Assembly (NCBI GenBank): GCA_965223115.1
Contig: OZ244982.1
Span: forward strand, 1,054,001-1,118,000
Length of the DNA: 64,000 nucleotides
Direction: 5' to 3'
DNA from: CBDCUI01 sp965223115
Lineage (GTDB): Bacteria; Pseudomonadota; Gammaproteobacteria; UBA4575
Below, in pieces: positions 54,336 to 63,635 of the stretch; positions within the stretch are counted from its first letter, which is position 1; each line of letters starts with the position of its first letter. The notes below the pieces were generated by a model that saw nothing but the letters and a program-made list of their open reading frames with translations, ran no database searches and was not told the DNA's origin. The translations under genes and the position numbers were made by a program.

Positions 54336-54545
54336 CAATAAAATACATAACCAATGTAACTAAAGCAATAATCTAATTATACATGAGCAAATTATACCTT
54401 TCTTAGAGAGTGAATATTATTAATGTTAATACACCAACTTAATACTAATAGCTGAAAAATACAGGATTAAATACTAGTAATCTGACTTAAAGAAACCTGA
54501 TTTAGTTAAAAGAAGTAATAATAGTCAGGCATTCAGTTTTAAGTA

Positions 54546-55985
54546 GTGAATATGAGCAAATTATATACTTCCAAGCAGTTCCATAACCTTATATTACTCA
54601 TTGCACTAATGTGTTCACTGTTATTTGGAATTTCAGAATTATTCGGAACAAATAAAAATAGCAATAAGCAAATAATCGTACTTACTATTAGTGGGCCTAT
54701 CGGTCCAGCTACAAGTGATTATATTCTCTACGGATTAGAGGAGGCAAAAAATAACAGCGCAGTACTAGTAGTTCTTAATATTGATACACCAGGTGGTTTA
54801 GACGTCGCGATGCGCGATATCATTCAAGGAATCATTTCATCACCTGTACCAGTAGCCACATATGTTTCACCAAGTGGTGCACGCGCTGCAAGTGCTGGCA
54901 CATATATCCTATATGCATCTCATATCGCAGCCATGGCACCGGCAACAACTTTAGGAGCTGCTACCCCAATAGAAATTGGTGGTATGCCAGAACTCCCCAA
55001 TCCCCCACAGTCACCAGACAGAAAGACAGACGAAGATAATGTCAAAGGCAATGAAAGTTCTGAAACTGATACATCCTCGACGACTGGCATGCAACAAAAA
55101 ATGGTTAACGATGCAGCTGCTTATATACGCGGTCTTGCTCAACTTCGTGGACGAAATGTAGAGTGGGCAGAAGAAGCAGTGCGCGAGGCAAGCAGCCTAT
55201 CAGCGGAAGAAGCAATTGATTTAAACGTTATAGATTTAATCGCAGATGATATTACTGATTTATTAGAACAAGTTAATGAGCGCAATATAAATGTAAAGGG
55301 CTTCGAGCACATATTAACAACAAAGACAGCAGCCCTAAATGAGTTAGAGCCAGATTGGCGCAACAAATTACTTTCCGTCATTACAGACCCAAATATTTTA
55401 CCTGTATTAATGACATTAGGAATGTTTGGTTTAATTTATGAGATGCTTAACCCAGGTTTTGTCTTGCCAGGTGTATTAGGTGGTATATGTATCCTCCTAG
55501 CTCTTTATGCAGCTCAGGTTTTACCTATCAACTATGCGGGATTAGCACTAATTTTACTTGGTGTTTTATTTATGATCGGAGAAGCTTTTGCTCCAAGTTT
55601 TGGTGCACTAGGTATTGGTGGGGCAATTGCATTTGCAATTGGCTCAATAATATTAATTGACACTAGCTATGGAGATTATGGTATTTCTATACCTTTTATT
55701 TTCGCTTTTGCATTAGTCAATGCGCTATTTTTTTTCGCCATGCTTAATATGGTAGTAAAAGCACGCAAAAAACCAATTAAAAGCGGAAGTGAAGAATTAA
55801 TTGGGAGTAATGGCGAAGTAATTGAAGCAATAGACAACTATGGACGAGTGAGAGTACATAGTGAAAACTGGCAAGCCAAATCTAATGTTCCTATCCTTCC
55901 TGGACAAAAAGTTCGTGTAACCAAAGTAGACGGTCTTACATTAATCGTTGAACCAGAAAATTCTTCAGCGGAGAATATATCATGA
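54546..55985 (+). CDS. nfeD: NfeD family membrane serine protease
   Basis: This 479-residue long-form NfeD has an N-terminal membrane anchor (about 12-30) and a ClpP-like protease domain with LVVLNIDTPGGLDVAMRDII near 70 and the catalytic Ser in SGARAASAGTYI near 110. Four to five membrane segments (about 275-395) and a C-terminal OB-fold domain (ELIGSNGEVIEAIDNYGRVRV) follow. The start may be GTG 54546 or ATG 54552. Its stop overlaps the slipin gene by 4 bases. Such pairs are thought to act in membrane quality control; NfeD proteases cut stomatin tails in archaea. Confidence 0.9.
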   Translation: MNMSKLYTSKQFHNLILLIALMCSLLFGISELFGTNKNSNKQIIVLTISGPIGPATSDYILYGLEEAKNNSAVLVVLNIDTPGGLDVAMRDIIQGIISSPVPVATYVSPSGARAASAGTYILYASHIAAMAPATTLGAATPIEIGGMPELPNPPQSPDRKTDEDNVKGNESSETDTSSTTGMQQKMVNDAAAYIRGLAQLRGRNVEWAEEAVREASSLSAEEAIDLNVIDLIADDITDLLEQVNERNINVKGFEHILTTKTAALNELEPDWRNKLLSVITDPNILPVLMTLGMFGLIYEMLNPGFVLPGVLGGICILLALYAAQVLPINYAGLALILLGVLFMIGEAFAPSFGALGIGGAIAFAIGSIILIDTSYGDYGISIPFIFAFALVNALFFFAMLNMVVKARKKPIKSGSEELIGSNGEVIEAIDNYGRVRVHSENWQAKSNVPILPGQKVRVTKVDGLTLIVEPENSSAENIS

Positions 55986-56752
55986 TTTACTGGTCTATAT
56001 TTATAGCACTTATATTCTTATTTGTGCTGTCGTGGTTTAAAATATTACGAGAGTATGAACGTGCAGTAGTATTTTTATTAGGCAGATTCTGGAAAGTAAA
56101 AGGTCCTGGTCTAATTATTATCATCCCTATCATTCAGCAAATGGTGCGTGTTGATTTACGTACTATCGTAATGGATGTCCCCACCCAAGATGTAATTTCG
56201 CATGACAATGTCTCAGTAAAAGTGAATGCTGTAGTTTACTTTCGTGTAATCGATTCACAAAAAGCGATTATACAAGTAGAGCATTTCCTAGAGGCCACAA
56301 GTCAGCTCGCTCAAACCACTTTAAGATCTGTGTTAGGTCAACACGACCTAGATGAGATGCTATCTGAACGCGATAAACTAAATCAGCATATTCAACAAAT
56401 CTTGGATCAACACACAGATGCATGGGGTATTAAAGTTTCTAATGTGGAAATCAAACACGTAGACATAGATGAAAGCATGATTCGTGCAATAGCTAAACAA
56501 GCCGAAGCTGAACGTGAAAGGCGCGCAAAAGTCATTCATGCAGAAGGTGAACAACAAGCATCACATAAACTATTGGAAGCTTCACAAATCTTGGCTCAAC
56601 AACCTCAGGCAATACAGTTAAGATACTTGCAAACTCTAACTGAAATAGCAGGTGAGAAAAGCTCTACAATTGTATTCCCACTACCTGTGGATATACTGTC
56701 CCCTATTGAAAAGATATTAAATAAGTCAGTTGAATCAAATACTATTAGTTAG
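55982..56752 (+). CDS. Slipin / stomatin-like SPFH protein
   Basis: This 256-residue protein has one N-terminal membrane helix (WSIFIALIFLFVLSWF) and an SPFH domain: LREYERAVVFLLGRFWKVKGPG, VDLRTIVMDVPTQDVISHDNVSVKVNAV split over two strands, and a C-terminal coiled coil (QAEAERERRAKVIHAEGE). It scaffolds membrane microdomains and is the regular partner of NfeD, which it follows with a 4-base overlap. No third gene joins the operon. Confidence 0.92.
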   Translation: MIYWSIFIALIFLFVLSWFKILREYERAVVFLLGRFWKVKGPGLIIIIPIIQQMVRVDLRTIVMDVPTQDVISHDNVSVKVNAVVYFRVIDSQKAIIQVEHFLEATSQLAQTTLRSVLGQHDLDEMLSERDKLNQHIQQILDQHTDAWGIKVSNVEIKHVDIDESMIRAIAKQAEAERERRAKVIHAEGEQQASHKLLEASQILAQQPQAIQLRYLQTLTEIAGEKSSTIVFPLPVDILSPIEKILNKSVESNTIS

Positions 56753-56893
56753 ATATAAATGTTCTAATGTAAAGAAAACAAAAGTTTTTAGCATAAGTGG
56801 AAACAAATAATGAACAACCAAAATAACTAACGCTCGTAACTAATTTTTATACTACAAGAACTTCTTTTGATTTTTATCTATAAATATTTTATT

Positions 56894-57088
56894 TTAGCCT
56901 ACTTGTGCAAGTTTAACATTTTTTATGTCTTCAAGCTCACTTAATTTAGCCTCTATCATTTCAATCTCTTCTTCGGCCTTTTTAATCAATGCTAATAAAA
57001 CTATAACTTCGTCTCTTATATCCATAATTTCGCCATCTAAAGTTCCACGTCTTCGTAAAAGTAGCGATCTTTTCTCTTCAATATTCAT
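56894..57088 (-). CDS. Small coiled-coil protein, 64 residues
   Basis: ATG 57088 (MNIEEKRSLLLRRRGTLDGE) is preferred to a TTG nine bases upstream. The product is almost all heptad-like charged helix (VLLALIKKAEEEIEMIEAKLSELEDI split in two repeats). I know no function. A perfect FNR box stands 63 bp upstream, so it joins the FNR-type set even though no domain is recognised. Confidence 0.6.
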   Translation of the reverse strand: MNIEEKRSLLLRRRGTLDGEIMDIRDEVIVLLALIKKAEEEIEMIEAKLSELEDIKNVKLAQVG

Positions 57089-57150
57089 TTGACCCAACTC
57101 ACTTCTTTAATTGTATTTAAGGCAATCTAACAGATGCCAAAAATATACAA

Positions 57151-57164
57151 TTGATATAGATCAA
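57151..57164. promoter_or_regulatory. FNR/ANR box before the coiled-coil gene
   Basis: TTGAT-ATAG-ATCAA is a perfect FNR consensus, 63 bp before the minus-strand ATG 57088. Confidence 0.65.
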
Positions 57165-57455
57165 TTGGTTATTTCTAATCAAACTTTCAGCTTATATGAT
57201 TTAAATTAATTAAGGTGAAACAAGCCACAAGATCGATAAATAGAATCACTGAGTTAGATCTATTCTTAGATTAATTTTTCAAATAATTTAGCGAAGTTAT
57301 TAAAAATTATATATATTTTTCAGCTGCATAATTTTGAAAAAAATACCTAATAAGAATCAGAGTATGAGCGTCTATAAGCATATTTTATTTGCAACAGGTT
57401 TCTCAAAACTTGGCAACAGAATTGCACTTAAAGTTTAATATTTAGCCGAGCTTTA

Positions 57456-57469
57456 TTGAGCTAAATCAA
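57456..57469. promoter_or_regulatory. FNR/ANR-like box before the hydrolase-ligase operon
   Basis: TTGAG-CTAA-ATCAA has one mismatch and lies 83 bp before ATG 57552. It nearly repeats the site at 29761 (TTGAG-CTGA-ATCAA). Confidence 0.55.
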
Positions 57470-57551
57470 TACAAACTATTTATAAATAGGCAATTAACTA
57501 TGTATTAAAACTAACACGTGACTCGTTCACGGAAATTGTTTCAATAACATA

Positions 57552-58697
57552 ATGACTGTTAAAAAACTCTTCATCTTAATTTTTCCATTAGTATGTATAG
57601 TTCTTCTGGTATGCACTGCTTGTGTATTACCTTGGCAAAGTGATGCTGCATTATTTCTTGAAGACATAGCTGCTGGCGATAAGGAAAGCCGCCTAAAAGC
57701 TCGCACACCTACACCGATGTCATTATCGATTGACTATGAAATTTCGGAACATCACTACCAAGCAGACTTATATATATCTAAAGAATCAACATTAGCTGGC
57801 ATCGTGCTAATTCCTGGGGTGGCGGAGCAAGGTAAAGATGATTCACGATTAGTGGCATTTGCCACAACACTCGCACGCTATCGTTTTATGGTTTTAGTAC
57901 CTGATATTCCTAACCTGCGTGAACTTAAAATTCGGGCAGAAGATAGCCGAACCATTACAGACGCTTTTACTTATCTTATATCTCGGCCCGAATTCCCAGT
58001 TGAAGCACAAACTGGTATCGGTGCTTTTAGTTACGCCGTTGGACCTGCATTGTTGGCTGCACTTGAACCAGGTATACATAAAAGAATAAATTTCGTGTTA
58101 AGTGTAGGAGGCTATTACGATGTTGAACAAGTCGTTACTTTTTTTACTACAGGATATTATCGTAATAAAAAAAAATGGCAGTACCTAGAACCAAACGAGT
58201 ACGGTAAATGGGTATTTGTGTTAAGCAATGTGGAACGTTTATCAGACCCAAATGATAAAGAGATTTTTCTTGAAATAGCACAACGAAAAATGAAAAATCC
58301 GAATATTGCGATCGATGATCTGACACTAAATCTAACCGCTGAAGCAAATTCAATTCTAACTTTGCTGCAAAACAAAAACCCAGAGAACGTTTCAAGTCTA
58401 ATAGCAAAATTACCCTCTTCCATACATGCTGATCTGAATGCATTAGATCTTTCGGATAAAGATTTTAGCCAACTTAAAGCTAGACTAATACTTTTACATG
58501 GTACTGATGACGACATTATCCCCTATACAGAAAGCATTGCATTAGCTAATGCCGTAACAGAAGAGCAATCTGAAATATTTCTTATAGGTGGTCTGGCACA
58601 TGTAAATGTTCATCCTGAGAAACTAAACCGATGGAAGATGATGCGTGCAATCGATGCCTTACTAAAAATGAGAGAAATAAACTTTGAAAATTCATAA
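57552..58697 (+). CDS. Membrane-anchored or exported alpha/beta hydrolase
   Basis: The 381 residues begin with a hydrophobic segment (LFILIFPLVCIVLLVCTAC) that may be an anchor or lipoprotein signal. The hydrolase fold shows IVLIPGVAEQGKDD (oxyanion region) near 92, the nucleophile in IGAFSYAVGPALLAAL near 159, the Asp region ILLHGTDDDIIPY near 315 and His in GGLAHVNVH near 346. GxSxG reads G-A-F-S-Y-A. It lies 62 bp before the acyl-ligase fusion gene and may supply or remove acyl groups. Confidence 0.78.
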   Translation: MTVKKLFILIFPLVCIVLLVCTACVLPWQSDAALFLEDIAAGDKESRLKARTPTPMSLSIDYEISEHHYQADLYISKESTLAGIVLIPGVAEQGKDDSRLVAFATTLARYRFMVLVPDIPNLRELKIRAEDSRTITDAFTYLISRPEFPVEAQTGIGAFSYAVGPALLAALEPGIHKRINFVLSVGGYYDVEQVVTFFTTGYYRNKKKWQYLEPNEYGKWVFVLSNVERLSDPNDKEIFLEIAQRKMKNPNIAIDDLTLNLTAEANSILTLLQNKNPENVSSLIAKLPSSIHADLNALDLSDKDFSQLKARLILLHGTDDDIIPYTESIALANAVTEEQSEIFLIGGLAHVNVHPEKLNRWKMMRAIDALLKMREINFENS

Positions 58698-58759
58698 TCA
58701 TCATATATCTATTAAATTACATTTTATATGTTTATTTTTTTATATTGAATAAATAACAA

Positions 58760-61594
58760 ATGAGTACTGTCATCGATAATAAGCATAACACAGACAAATC
58801 AGCGTCTAATAATCAAGCCGATAGTTTTCTTAGCTTAATCAGACAACTAGTGCTTGAACTGCACCCAAAACGAAAAAACATTACACAAGTAAAACTGGAT
58901 AGCCTACTAGATAAAGATCTCGGTTTTGACAGCCTATCGAGAGTGGAATTACTACTAAGGATTAGACGAGCTTACGATATTAGTCTTCCAGATCAAATCC
59001 TTAGTAGAGCGGAAACACCACGTGATTTATTACAAGCAATTCTAAGTGCTCAAACACAAGAACAAAAAACTACGTGGCAGGAGGTTCAAAAACACGAGCT
59101 GGTTGAAGTAGAAAACATACCACATGATGTAAATACGTTAATTGAGATGCTTGAATGGCACCAGGAAAAACATCCGAACCGTATTCATGTTTATCTATAT
59201 GGTGAAGCACAAGAGCCGGAAGAAATTAGCTACGAAAAACTGCTTAGCACTGCGCAAGCTATAGCCGCTAGCTTACAACAACGATCCCTAAGTCCTGGCC
59301 AAACGGTGGCAATAATGCTGCCTACCAGTGGTGATTACTTATTTAGTTTTTTTGGTATTCTACTTGCTGGAGGAATACCAGTTCCAATATACCCTCCTTT
59401 TCGACCTTCTCAATTCGAAGATCATATGCGCCGTCAAGCTGGTATTCTTACTAATTCACAGGCGGTTATGCTGATTACCGTGCCTGAAGCTAAAGCAGCT
59501 GCACGTTTGCTTAAGGGACAAGTAAGAAGTTTACATAGTATTATAACTCCTCAAGAGTTAACTACATCTCAAGACCAACTTAGCCCCCCTATTGTTCGTG
59601 CTCAAGATATTGCTTTTTTACAATACACTTCAGGCAGTACAGGAAATCCTAAAGGCGTTATCTTAACTCATGCCCAACTATTGGCGAACATTAGAATCAT
59701 GGGTGAAGCTGTTCAGGCAAAATCTACCGATACCTTCATAAGTTGGCTACCTCTATATCATGACATGGGATTAATTGGGGCTTGGTTTGGGAGTTTGTAC
59801 CATGCATGTCCTTTAGTACTCATGTCACCATTATCGTTTTTAACCGACCCAAGTCGTTGGTTGTGGATGATACATAAATATCGCGGCACCTTATCCGCAG
59901 CACCCAACTTTGCTTATGGTTTGTGTTTACATAAATTGCAAGACAAAGATATTAAGGGTTTAGATTTAAGCTCTTGGCGATTTGCTTTTAATGGTGCAGA
60001 ACCTGTCAGCCCACAAACTATCCGGCAATTCAGCAAGCGATTTAGTGCATACGGATTTCGACCTGAAGCAATGAGTCCTGTCTATGGTCTCGCTGAAGTC
60101 GGTGTAGGCTTAGCATTTCCACCACTTGATAGAGGACCTATTATCGATAGTGTACAAGTAGAGACTTTTACAGCTTTAGGTAAAGCAACCCCAGCAGATG
60201 ATATTAAAACAAACTGCTTAGAGTTTGTGGCTTGTGGTCAACCATTATCTAGTTATGAAATTCGCATCGTCGACTCTTCCGGTCGTGAGTTACCCGAACG
60301 TGAAGTTGGGCAACTACAATTTAAAGGGCCTTCAGCAACCACTGGTTACTTTCGTAATTCAGAATCTACCCAAAACCTGTTTGATGGTGATTGGTTAAAT
60401 TCTGGAGACCTTGCATATATTGCAGGTGGCGACATTTATCTAACCGGCCGCACTAAAGACATAATCATTCGCGCTGGACATAATATTTATCCATACCAAA
60501 CAGAAGAAGCCATCGCAGACATTTCTGGCATTCGCAAAGGTTGTGTAGCTATCATCGGCAGCACAGATCCTACGTCAGGAACAGAACGTATAATTGTCAT
60601 AGCTGAAACACGTGAATCAGATACAGCTGTGAAAGAGACACTTAAACAAAAAATTAATACTGTAGTAACCGAATTATTAACGATGCCTCCTGATGAAATA
60701 ATACTAGGACCACCACATACAATTTTAAAAACATCAAGTGGAAAAATTCGGCGCGCATCGATGCGTGAAATATATGGTAAAGGAGAAATTAGCAGAGAAC
60801 ATAAAGCAATTTGGAGGCAGTATATGCGTCTTATGCTCGCCTCTCTATTACCTCGTATACGTGACGCTCGCAAAAGAATATCTAATCTAGCTTACGCAAT
60901 ATATGCGCAATTAATATTTTGGTTACTGACACCAGTTGCATGGTTGTTAGTCGCAACACTACCGCGTTTAAGCTGGCGTTGGGCAGTAATGCGTAGATGC
61001 GCAAAACTACTTTTTTATCTCTGCCGAATACCTATAAAAGTAGAAGGTATAAATAATTTACCAAAAGACCAAATATGTGTATTTGTTGCTAACCATGCTA
61101 GTTATCTTGATAGCGCAGTTCTGCTTGCAGCTTTACCAATTAAATGTGAATGTGCCTTCGTTGCCAAAGAAGAATTAGGACATCGGTTTATTTCACGTGT
61201 GTTTTTACGACGCATTGGAACAGTGTTTGTCGAGCGCTTTGACCAGAAAATGGGAGTAGCAGGGGCACAACGTGCGGTGCAGTCCATATTGTCTGGTCAT
61301 TCACTATTTTTTTTCCCAGAAGGCACTTTTACACGCAGTCCAGGATTGCTGCCCTTTCGAATGGGCGCATTTACAACAGCTGCAACAACAAATGTACCTG
61401 TCGTACCAATTTCAATACATGGTACACGCTCTATCCTCAGAACAGATTCCTGGTTCCCGCGTCGTGGCATAGTAAGTGTGGTAGTGATAGAGCCTATCAT
61501 GCCTCAAGGTATAGAATGGGCTGCAGCCGTCGAATTACGAGACATCAGTCGTGCTACGATCCTGCGTTATTCCGGTGAACCAGATCTGGAGTAA
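58760..61594 (+). CDS. Fusion of acyl carrier domain, fatty acyl-AMP ligase and PlsC-type acyltransferase
   Basis: One 944-residue protein holds three parts. An acyl carrier domain (about 20-95) has the phosphopantetheine Ser58 in LGFDSLS. A FAAL-type adenylating domain (about 130-690) has LQYTSGSTGNPKGVIL near 292, SWLPLYHDMGLIGAW near 330 and LKTSSGKIRRA near 655. A PlsC acyltransferase has H-x4-D in ANHASYLDSAV near 777 and FPEGTFTRSPG near 853, with hydrophobic segments before it. It could activate a fatty acid, hold it on its own carrier and transfer it to a lipid. Confidence 0.9.
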   Translation: MSTVIDNKHNTDKSASNNQADSFLSLIRQLVLELHPKRKNITQVKLDSLLDKDLGFDSLSRVELLLRIRRAYDISLPDQILSRAETPRDLLQAILSAQTQEQKTTWQEVQKHELVEVENIPHDVNTLIEMLEWHQEKHPNRIHVYLYGEAQEPEEISYEKLLSTAQAIAASLQQRSLSPGQTVAIMLPTSGDYLFSFFGILLAGGIPVPIYPPFRPSQFEDHMRRQAGILTNSQAVMLITVPEAKAAARLLKGQVRSLHSIITPQELTTSQDQLSPPIVRAQDIAFLQYTSGSTGNPKGVILTHAQLLANIRIMGEAVQAKSTDTFISWLPLYHDMGLIGAWFGSLYHACPLVLMSPLSFLTDPSRWLWMIHKYRGTLSAAPNFAYGLCLHKLQDKDIKGLDLSSWRFAFNGAEPVSPQTIRQFSKRFSAYGFRPEAMSPVYGLAEVGVGLAFPPLDRGPIIDSVQVETFTALGKATPADDIKTNCLEFVACGQPLSSYEIRIVDSSGRELPEREVGQLQFKGPSATTGYFRNSESTQNLFDGDWLNSGDLAYIAGGDIYLTGRTKDIIIRAGHNIYPYQTEEAIADISGIRKGCVAIIGSTDPTSGTERIIVIAETRESDTAVKETLKQKINTVVTELLTMPPDEIILGPPHTILKTSSGKIRRASMREIYGKGEISREHKAIWRQYMRLMLASLLPRIRDARKRISNLAYAIYAQLIFWLLTPVAWLLVATLPRLSWRWAVMRRCAKLLFYLCRIPIKVEGINNLPKDQICVFVANHASYLDSAVLLAALPIKCECAFVAKEELGHRFISRVFLRRIGTVFVERFDQKMGVAGAQRAVQSILSGHSLFFFPEGTFTRSPGLLPFRMGAFTTAATTNVPVVPISIHGTRSILRTDSWFPRRGIVSVVVIEPIMPQGIEWAAAVELRDISRATILRYSGEPDLE

Positions 61595-61769
61595 CAATCC
61601 GCCAAAGTTCAAGTGATTGTCTAGTATATGATAAAACAGCCCTAAGTATTGTAATTGTCAGCGGAGTCAAATTAGATTTTTGTAAAGATTGTTATGGTGT
61701 GAATTTTTGATAAAGGTGTATTAATAAGGTGTGCATCACCTTCAATTCATGTTCGGGGTCTCCGAACAA

Positions 61770-62589
61770 AGGGTGTGTAAATTGATTCGCCAACCGCGTG
61801 CTACACAACGCTGACAGCTCATTGTGCGTGAAGATGAAGCAACCTTAACCAAAGCGATCATTGGCCTGGTCTCTGAATACGGTCGTTATGGCTACCGGCA
61901 CATTACCGCTTTACTTAACCAACAAGGGTTGGTCAGTCAATCATAAACGGGTGGAAACGCATTTGGCGGCGTGAGGGCTTGAAAGACCCACAGAAACAAC
62001 CCAAGCGCGCACGCCTTTGGCTCAACGATGTTTCCTGTTTGCGTAAACGTGCAAGATATCGCAATCATGTGTGGTCCTATGATTCTGTTATGGATCGAGC
62101 CCATAACAGCAAAGCGCATCGCATGCTCACCGTCATTGATGAATACACCTATGAATATTTGGCGATTTATACAATGAGAAAACTCAACTCAACGAATGTG
62201 TTGGATTGCTTAGTAAGCTATTCCTGCAACGCGGCACACCCAAATATATTCGTTCCGATAATGGAAGTGAATTTACGGCCACTGCAGTACGCGAATGGCT
62301 CACCAAATCCCATGTTCAAACCTTATTTATCGAGCCAGGCAGTCCCTAGGAGAATGGGTACAATGAAAGTTTTAATGGCAAGCTTCGAGACGAACTGCCC
62401 AATGGTGAAATCTTTTATACCTTAAAGAAAGCCCAGATCCTGATTGAACAATGGCGCACTCATTACAATACTGTAAGACCACATAGCTCATTGAATTACA
62501 GACCGCCTGCACCGCAAACCATTCAAACACAACCGTATTACCAAACGATTCGACAAGCAAATTCATTCAATCTACTATGTTTAACTTAA
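61770..62589 (+). pseudogene. Decayed IS3-family transposase (orfB-type)
   Basis: Pieces of one integrase-type transposase appear in several frames: SEYGRYGYRHITALLNQQG, KDPQKQPKRARLWLNDVSCL, RSDNGSEFTATAVREWLTKS, NESFNGKLRDELPNGE and HYNTVRPHSSLNYRPPAP. The catalytic D-G/D-N-G-S-E-F region is recognisable. At least three frameshifts and a nonsense codon (TAG 62347-62349, where W of the S-P-W-E-N-G motif belongs) destroy it. No orfA is visible and the ends cannot be set. It lies 340 bp from the tRNA-Gly gene, at the edge of the 40-kb block. Confidence 0.85.
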
Positions 62590-62930
62590 ACCTACTCTCT
62601 ACCAGAACCTGGTACCGTTAAAAGGGGCATGTCAGACCATAAGCAGGCATTCGTTACTAAATATAAGATGACTAATATCAAAAATAAGCTATTTAAAGAC
62701 CGCTAACGAGCCAAAGCTAACATTAGTTAATATATTTGATGGATGTGATAAAAAATAATTGAACGAAAAACTAAGTAAATGGTAGTCAAGCTTTTATTTT
62801 ACCAAACGAGGTAGGAGCGGTAGCATATCGACTTCTGTCAGGCAAAAAAGCTTAACGATAAAACCACGTTAGGTTTTGTGCATAAACGGTTGATTCTAAG
62901 TGTTCTGAGGAGCGCTAATGGCAAGTTTTA
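62590..62930. other. Gap between IS remnant and tRNA-Gly
   Basis: This 341-bp stretch has no gene I can see. It may contain the right end of the IS copy (near 62620). No copy of the tRNA-Gly 3' end is visible that would mark an attachment site. Confidence 0.5.
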
Positions 62931-62933
62931 TGG

Positions 62934-63006
62934 AGCGGGAAACGAGATTCGAACTCGCGACCTCAACCTTGGCAAGGTTGCGCTCTACCAACTGAGCTAT
63001 TCCCGC
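62934..63006 (-). tRNA. glyW: tRNA-Gly (anticodon GCC)
   Basis: The minus strand reads GCGGGAATAGCTCAGTTGG at the 5' end, with anticodon loop TTGCCAA, T arm GCGAGTTCGAATCTCGT and encoded CCA at 62933-62931. As in E. coli it directly follows pgsA, here by 68 bp. Confidence 0.97.
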
Positions 63007-63074
63007 ATAAGATAATCCACATATTCTATTGATCACTCTCGTAGTGAGTCAATCAAAATACTTATATAGCATGA

Positions 63075-63629
63075 TTAGCTATATGCCTTGATTGCCCGGC
63101 TAATATAAACCAACATCGACCAAAGAGTAAGTACAGCAGCAAAATATAACAGCCATACTCCTATCTGAAACACTGGGATTCCAAATATTGGGTAGTAGTA
63201 AAGCAAAAGAAAAAGCGCGATCATTTGAGCAGTCGTTTTTATTTTACCCAACATTGAAACTGAAACTGAGCTCCTCTGCCCTTGCTCCGACATCCACTCG
63301 CGTAGACCAGAAACCGCTATTTCTCTACCTATTATAATAAGTGCTGGTATTAATGTAGACAGCTTTCCATATTCGTCCACAATCATGATCAACACAGTCA
63401 CTACAATCAACTTGTCAGCTATGGGGTCTAAAAATGCCCCTAATTTTGAGCTCTGATTTAGTCTGCGTGCCAAATATCCATCTAACCAATCGGTAATGGC
63501 TGCTAATCCAAAAAGTAATGCAGCTATAGGCATGCCAACTTTATTAGTTGGGAAATAATATACTAATACCAGCAGAGGGATAATCAATATCCTCAAGAAA
63601 GTCAATAAATTAGGGATGCTATATGTCAA
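63075..63629 (-). CDS. pgsA: CDP-diacylglycerol-glycerol-3-phosphate 3-phosphatidyltransferase
   Basis: This 184-residue inner-membrane enzyme makes phosphatidylglycerol phosphate. The CDP-alcohol phosphotransferase motif D-G-x2-A-R-x8-G-x3-D-x3-D is seen as TDWLDGYLARRLNQSSKLGA then FLDPIADK near residues 42-70. Four membrane segments are visible. Length and the position after uvrC are standard for gammaproteobacteria. It starts 6 bp after the uvrC stop. Confidence 0.95.
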   Translation of the reverse strand: MTYSIPNLLTFLRILIIPLLVLVYYFPTNKVGMPIAALLFGLAAITDWLDGYLARRLNQSSKLGAFLDPIADKLIVVTVLIMIVDEYGKLSTLIPALIIIGREIAVSGLREWMSEQGQRSSVSVSMLGKIKTTAQMIALFLLLYYYPIFGIPVFQIGVWLLYFAAVLTLWSMLVYISRAIKAYS

Positions 63630-63635
63630 AATACT

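Larger units (their letters stand above)
57089..57551. other. Divergent control region with two FNR-type sites
   Basis: This 463-bp AT-rich gap separates the coiled-coil gene and the hydrolase operon. It holds the FNR sites at 57151 and 57456. I see no gene in it. Confidence 0.55.

Noticed and set aside
22941..63006. Attachment-site repeats at the tRNA genes
   Set aside because: I searched by eye near the block ends for copies of the tRNA-Gly and tRNA-Cys 3' ends and found none. No integrase gene is visible, so site-specific integration is not supported.
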